NCBI RefSeq assembly: GCF_040365225.1
Contig: NZ_AP028055.1
Location: forward strand, 1,178,001-1,242,000
Origin: Bacteroides sedimenti
Lineage (GTDB): Bacteria > Bacteroidota > Bacteroidia > Bacteroidales > Bacteroidaceae
Length of the DNA: 64,000 bases
Direction of reading: 5' to 3'
Of the stretch, positions 60,595 to 64,000 are shown piece by piece. The notes under the pieces were generated by a model that worked only from the letters and a program-made list of their open reading frames with translations, ran no database searches and had not been told where the DNA came from. The translations under genes were made by a program, and so were the position numbers. Position 1 is the first letter of the stretch. Every line of letters begins with the position of its first letter.

Positions 60595-60618
60595 AAAATA
60601 TGTTATACAACATATTTT
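60595..60618. promoter_or_regulatory. palindromic operator, second copy
   Basis: AAAATATGTT-ATAC-AACATATTTT, 10-bp inverted repeat identical in core to 11368-11391 and lying 12 bases upstream of the -33 element. Confidence 0.65.
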
Positions 60619-60627
60619 TAATAGTTT

Positions 60628-61260
60628 TTAGAATTTATATCCAACGCAGATGGAGAAGTTTATGTTCTTTGGTGCTTCATTTTCACTGTTCAGTTTGATA
60701 GCTCCCCACTGTCCATCAACTCCAACAATAAACTTCTTTATTTCAAGAGATGCACCTATGCCAAATCCGGCATCAAAACGGTCGATGTCAACATCGCTAC
60801 TGGAAAAGGTTCCTCGTGATTCCTTAACTTCTACTCCGTTTACCTTAGCTTTAACTGTTGTATTACCTCCCACACCATACGCAAGGTAAGGACCGGCAGC
60901 CAGCACAATATTCATGCCTTCTGAAACTGCGAATCGGACCTGCGCATTAATCGGTAATTCAAGGTAAAGCTGATTGACTGTCATATTTAAACCTAATCCT
61001 GAAGGAATATCCTCAGACGGAGCAATGGCAGCATCTACTTTTGCACCTTTGGATGATAAAAACAAAGATGGTTGTAATGACCAGGCTTTATCGAACGCAT
61101 ATTCCATGCCCACGCCCAGTTTATAACCAACTTTCATTTTAGTATCATTATCTCCCGACCAGTTGCTCATATTCATTCCAGCTTTAGCGTTCCAAGATAC
61201 CTGAGAGAATCCGGCAAGTGAAAACAACGAAAACAATACAAAAATCAAACTTTTTTTCAT
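60628..61260 (-). CDS. PorT-type outer membrane beta-barrel protein
   Basis: 210 residues: signal MKKSLIFVLFSLFSLAGFSQ, eight-strand barrel ending ICVGYKF. It is clearly a paralogue of 48594-49184, with a 10-residue insert (VNGVEVKESRGTF) in the middle. Function unknown. No terminator is obvious before the divergent palindrome. Confidence 0.8.
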   Translation of the reverse strand: MKKSLIFVLFSLFSLAGFSQVSWNAKAGMNMSNWSGDNDTKMKVGYKLGVGMEYAFDKAWSLQPSLFLSSKGAKVDAAIAPSEDIPSGLGLNMTVNQLYLELPINAQVRFAVSEGMNIVLAAGPYLAYGVGGNTTVKAKVNGVEVKESRGTFSSSDVDIDRFDAGFGIGASLEIKKFIVGVDGQWGAIKLNSENEAPKNINFSICVGYKF

Positions 61261-61548
61261 AGTCTTACAATTAAATTGATTATTGAAACTTGATATTTGA
61301 GAATAAAAATTGTAAATAGAGTTCTCAAATGTAACAATTGTTTTTTAATAAACAATAAAATTTACAAAATAATAAACAACAGCGTTAATAAATATGTCTT
61401 AAACAGATTATTATATTGAAAACAGATGTAATATGATTGAATTACAATTTGAATTTTCATTTCAATCTGATTTTGACAACATAAAAAAATGTCAGTCATT
61501 TATTTAGTTACAGGCTAACACAACAAAATTATTGATCGTGCATTATGC

Positions 61549-61582
61549 AAAAAGGGACGCCCTTCATCAGGGAATCCCTTTT
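61549..61582 (-). terminator. terminator of ppdK
   Basis: AAAAGGGA ... TCCCTTTT with inner CCCT/AGGG pairing and T-run on the minus strand, 66 bases after the stop codon. The remaining 61261-61548 shows only AT-rich sequence. Confidence 0.75.
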
Positions 61583-61647
61583 AACCATAATAGCTTAAAT
61601 GCTATAAACTAACTAACTTATATAATACCAATTTGTACAATAATATT

Positions 61648-64000
61648 TTATGCTTCAATTGCTGCCTGAGCTGCTGCAAGACGTGCAATAGGTACACGGA
61701 ACGGAGAACAACTCACATAGTCGAGACCTACTCTATGACAGAACTTAACTGAAGATGGTTCGCCACCATGCTCACCACAGATACCGCATTTCAGTTCTGG
61801 ACGAACAGAACGGCCTTTTTCCACAGCCATCTTAACTAACTGGCCCACACCGTTTTGGTCAAGAACCTGGAACGGATCCACCTGCAGAATTTTCTTCTCC
61901 AAATAAATTGGCAGGAAGGAAGCTACGTCGTCACGTGAATATCCAAAGGTCATCTGAGTAAGGTCATTTGTTCCGAAAGAGAAGAATTCAGCACCTTGCG
62001 CAATCCGTTCGGCAGTTAGGGCCGCACGTGGCACCTCAATCATGGTTCCAACAGTAAAGTTAATACTGTCACCCATTTCTTTAAACAATGCTGCAGCCTC
62101 TTCGCGAATTACATTTTCCTGTTCTTTAAATTCAGGCAGCAAACCTGTAAGTGGAACCATAATTTCGGGGTAGGCAGTTACTCCTTCTTTTTTCAATTCG
62201 AGCGCAGCTCCTAGAATAGCACGTGTTTGCATTCGTGTGATTTCAGGATAGGTATTTCCCAAACGGCAACCGCGGTGACCAAGCATCGGATTTTGTTCAT
62301 GGAGTGCCTCTACTCTCTGCTTGATATATTTCAATGAAACTCCCATGGTTTCAGCCATTTCCAATTGTCCTTTATCATCGTGAGGAACAAACTCATGCAA
62401 AGGAGGATCGAGCAGACGAACGGTTACAGGGCAACCTTCCATTGCTTTGAATATTCCCTTAAAGTCGGCCTTTTGATATGGAAGAATCTTAGCTAATGCA
62501 GCTTCGCGACCTTCTGCAGTTTCAGAAAGAATCATTTCACGCATTGCTTTAATCTTTTCTCCTTCAAAGAACATGTGTTCAGTGCGGCACAGCCCAATAC
62601 CAATCGCACCAAATTTGCGTGCTACTTCAGCATCATGAGGAGTATCGGCATTTGTTCTTACTTTCAGACGGGTGTACTTATCAGCCAATGACATTAATTC
62701 GGCAAAGTCGCCCGAAAGTTCAGCCGCTTTAGTTGCAACTTTACCTTCGTATACTTCTCCTGTAGTACCATTAATAGAGATAAAATCACCTTCTTTAAGC
62801 AGAACGCCATCAACCTCTAAAGTTCTTGCCTTATAATCAATATTCAAAGCTCCGGCACCCGACACGCAACATTTTCCCATTCCGCGGGCAACAACAGCGG
62901 CATGTGATGTCATACCTCCACGAGCTGTAAGGATACCTTCGGCAACTGCCATACCGGCTAGGTCTTCGGGAGAAGTTTCCACGCGAACCATTACCACTTT
63001 TTGACCATCAGCATGCCATTTAGCAGCATCATCTGCAAAGAAAACAATCTGTCCGGTCGCAGCACCCGGTGATGCCGGTAAGCCTTTGGCAATAACCTTA
63101 ACATTTTTCAAGGCTGCTTTATCAAATACAGGGTGAAGAAGTTCGTCCAGTTTATTAGGCTCCACACGGTTCAACGCAGTTTTTTCATCAATCATTCCCT
63201 GTTTGAGTAAATCCATTGCGATTTTCACCATTGCAGCACCGGTACGTTTACCGTTACGAGTCTGAAGGAACCAAAGTTTGCCTTCCTGTACGGTAAATTC
63301 CATATCCTGCATATCGCGGTAATGATTTTCGAGTTTTGTTTGAAGAGCATCTAGTTCTTTATAGATTTCGGGCATAGCTTCCTCCATAGAAGGATATTTT
63401 GCTGCACGTTCCTCTTCTGAAACGCCGGCCAGTTGTGCCCAGCGCTGAGAACCAATCTTAGTAATCTGTTGCGGAGTACGGATACCTGCTACAACGTCTT
63501 CGCCCTGAGCATTAATCAGGTATTCACCGTTAAACAAGTCTTCTCCGTTTCCTGCATCTCTCGAGAAACAAACGCCTGTAGCAGAAGTATCGCCCATGTT
63601 ACCGAATACCATAGCCTGAACACTAACAGCTGTTCCCCATTCTGCCGGAATTCCTTCCATCTTTCTGTAAAGAATAGCACGTTCGTTCATCCAGGAATCA
63701 AATACAGCACAGATGGCTCCCCAAAGCTGTTCGTAAGCACAAGTCGGGAAGTCGTGTCCAGTCTGTTTCTTCACTGCAGCTTTAAATTTCTTAACCAGTT
63801 CTTTCAGGTCAGCTACTTCCAGTTCATTGTCCAGCTTCACTCCTTTTGCTTCTTTTACCTCTTCGATAATCGCTTCAAAAGGATCGATATCTTCTTTATT
63901 GGTAGGTTTCATGCCTAGAACTACGTCGCCATACATCTGAACGAAACGTCTATATGAATCCCATGCAAAACGAGCATTACCTGTTTTACGAGTTAAACCT
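61648..64000 (-). CDS. ppdK: pyruvate phosphate dikinase (partial, 5' end outside window)
   Basis: The open frame continues through the window edge as GLTRKTGNARFAWDSYRRF, which is well conserved in PPDK, so about the first 110-120 residues are missing. Visible: the end of the ATP-grasp domain, the phospho-His domain with TARGGMTSHAAVVARGMGKC, the PEP/pyruvate barrel (CRTEHMFF; LLDPPLHEFVPHDD; CGICGEHGGEP near the C-terminus). It interconverts pyruvate, ATP and phosphate with PEP, AMP and diphosphate, glycolytic in anaerobes. Confidence 0.95.
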   Translation of the reverse strand, partial: GLTRKTGNARFAWDSYRRFVQMYGDVVLGMKPTNKEDIDPFEAIIEEVKEAKGVKLDNELEVADLKELVKKFKAAVKKQTGHDFPTCAYEQLWGAICAVFDSWMNERAILYRKMEGIPAEWGTAVSVQAMVFGNMGDTSATGVCFSRDAGNGEDLFNGEYLINAQGEDVVAGIRTPQQITKIGSQRWAQLAGVSEEERAAKYPSMEEAMPEIYKELDALQTKLENHYRDMQDMEFTVQEGKLWFLQTRNGKRTGAAMVKIAMDLLKQGMIDEKTALNRVEPNKLDELLHPVFDKAALKNVKVIAKGLPASPGAATGQIVFFADDAAKWHADGQKVVMVRVETSPEDLAGMAVAEGILTARGGMTSHAAVVARGMGKCCVSGAGALNIDYKARTLEVDGVLLKEGDFISINGTTGEVYEGKVATKAAELSGDFAELMSLADKYTRLKVRTNADTPHDAEVARKFGAIGIGLCRTEHMFFEGEKIKAMREMILSETAEGREAALAKILPYQKADFKGIFKAMEGCPVTVRLLDPPLHEFVPHDDKGQLEMAETMGVSLKYIKQRVEALHEQNPMLGHRGCRLGNTYPEITRMQTRAILGAALELKKEGVTAYPEIMVPLTGLLPEFKEQENVIREEAAALFKEMGDSINFTVGTMIEVPRAALTAERIAQGAEFFSFGTNDLTQMTFGYSRDDVASFLPIYLEKKILQVDPFQVLDQNGVGQLVKMAVEKGRSVRPELKCGICGEHGGEPSSVKFCHRVGLDYVSCSPFRVPIARLAAAQAAIEA

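Noticed and set aside
1..64000. CRISPR array, tRNA, rRNA, IS transposase or phage structural genes
   Set aside because: No regularly spaced repeats with unique spacers, no tRNA cloverleaf and no transposase, integrase or capsid motifs were seen.

Overview
The window reads as a chromosomal segment of a Bacteroidota bacterium, most likely order Bacteroidales and probably close to Bacteroides. The signs are many TAnnTTTG promoter boxes and few strong Shine-Dalgarno sequences; a TonB-dependent receptor with a carboxypeptidase-like N-terminal domain; PorT-type outer membrane barrels; a BspA-like leucine-rich-repeat protein; an RprY-like regulator; and a TPP-riboswitch-headed thiamine operon (thiS, thiE, thiG, thiC, thiH, thiF and a second thiE/tenI gene). 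No rRNA, tRNA, CRISPR array or recognisable transposase was seen.

Layout. Positions 1-3.9 kb hold a four-gene minus-strand operon (UDP-glucuronate-epimerase-like enzyme, ArnT-like GT39 transferase, LAB_N membrane protein, ArnC-like GT2), which looks like polyprenyl-phosphate-linked sugar transfer to an envelope lipid. Methionine aminopeptidase, an OmpR-type regulator with a degenerate receiver, and a TamB-like protein follow (4-10.4 kb). A short RNA locus with promoter, upstream palindrome and terminator lies at 11.37-11.51 kb. At 12.2-18.2 kb is a minus-strand cluster of a LolA-like periplasmic carrier, two FtsX-type permeases, a LolD/MacB-type ATPase and an outer membrane barrel, preceded by a TIGR02117-like protein; it looks like a complete route across the envelope. 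Positions 18.4-24 kb are AT-rich and accessory-like: a YggL-like gene, unknown proteins, iteron-like repeats, a large palindromic element and an XRE regulator. At 24-31.4 kb are a universal stress protein, a TonB receptor, a ferredoxin, a small island of envelope genes and the decayed tail of a second universal stress protein. SbcCD, a cysteine-less peroxiredoxin-like protein and a 1672-residue papain-like multidomain protease occupy 31.4-41.9 kb.

At 44.6-46.2 kb is a divergent tyrosine phenol-lyase/tryptophanase family gene. Its leader carries an intrinsic terminator overlapped by an 18-codon ORF with three tyrosine codons. A subtilase, an acetyltransferase, a PorT-type barrel, a BspA-like protein and a His/Arg-rich small secreted protein follow. 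Positions 51.9-60 kb hold thiamine synthesis, with thiD divergent from the riboswitch-controlled operon, whose intergenic gaps are crowded with repeats. The window ends with a secreted protein whose leader resembles the 11.4 kb RNA locus, a second PorT-type barrel, and pyruvate phosphate dikinase cut off by the window edge.

The least expected signals are: the same palindrome placed at the same distance upstream of two promoters that each drive a roughly 70-nt terminated RNA (11.4 and 60.5 kb); the tyrosine-codon leader ORF on the lyase attenuator; the LolCDE/LolA-like cluster with its own barrel; and the TGTACA-bounded palindromes shared by an accessory region and the thiC-thiH gap.
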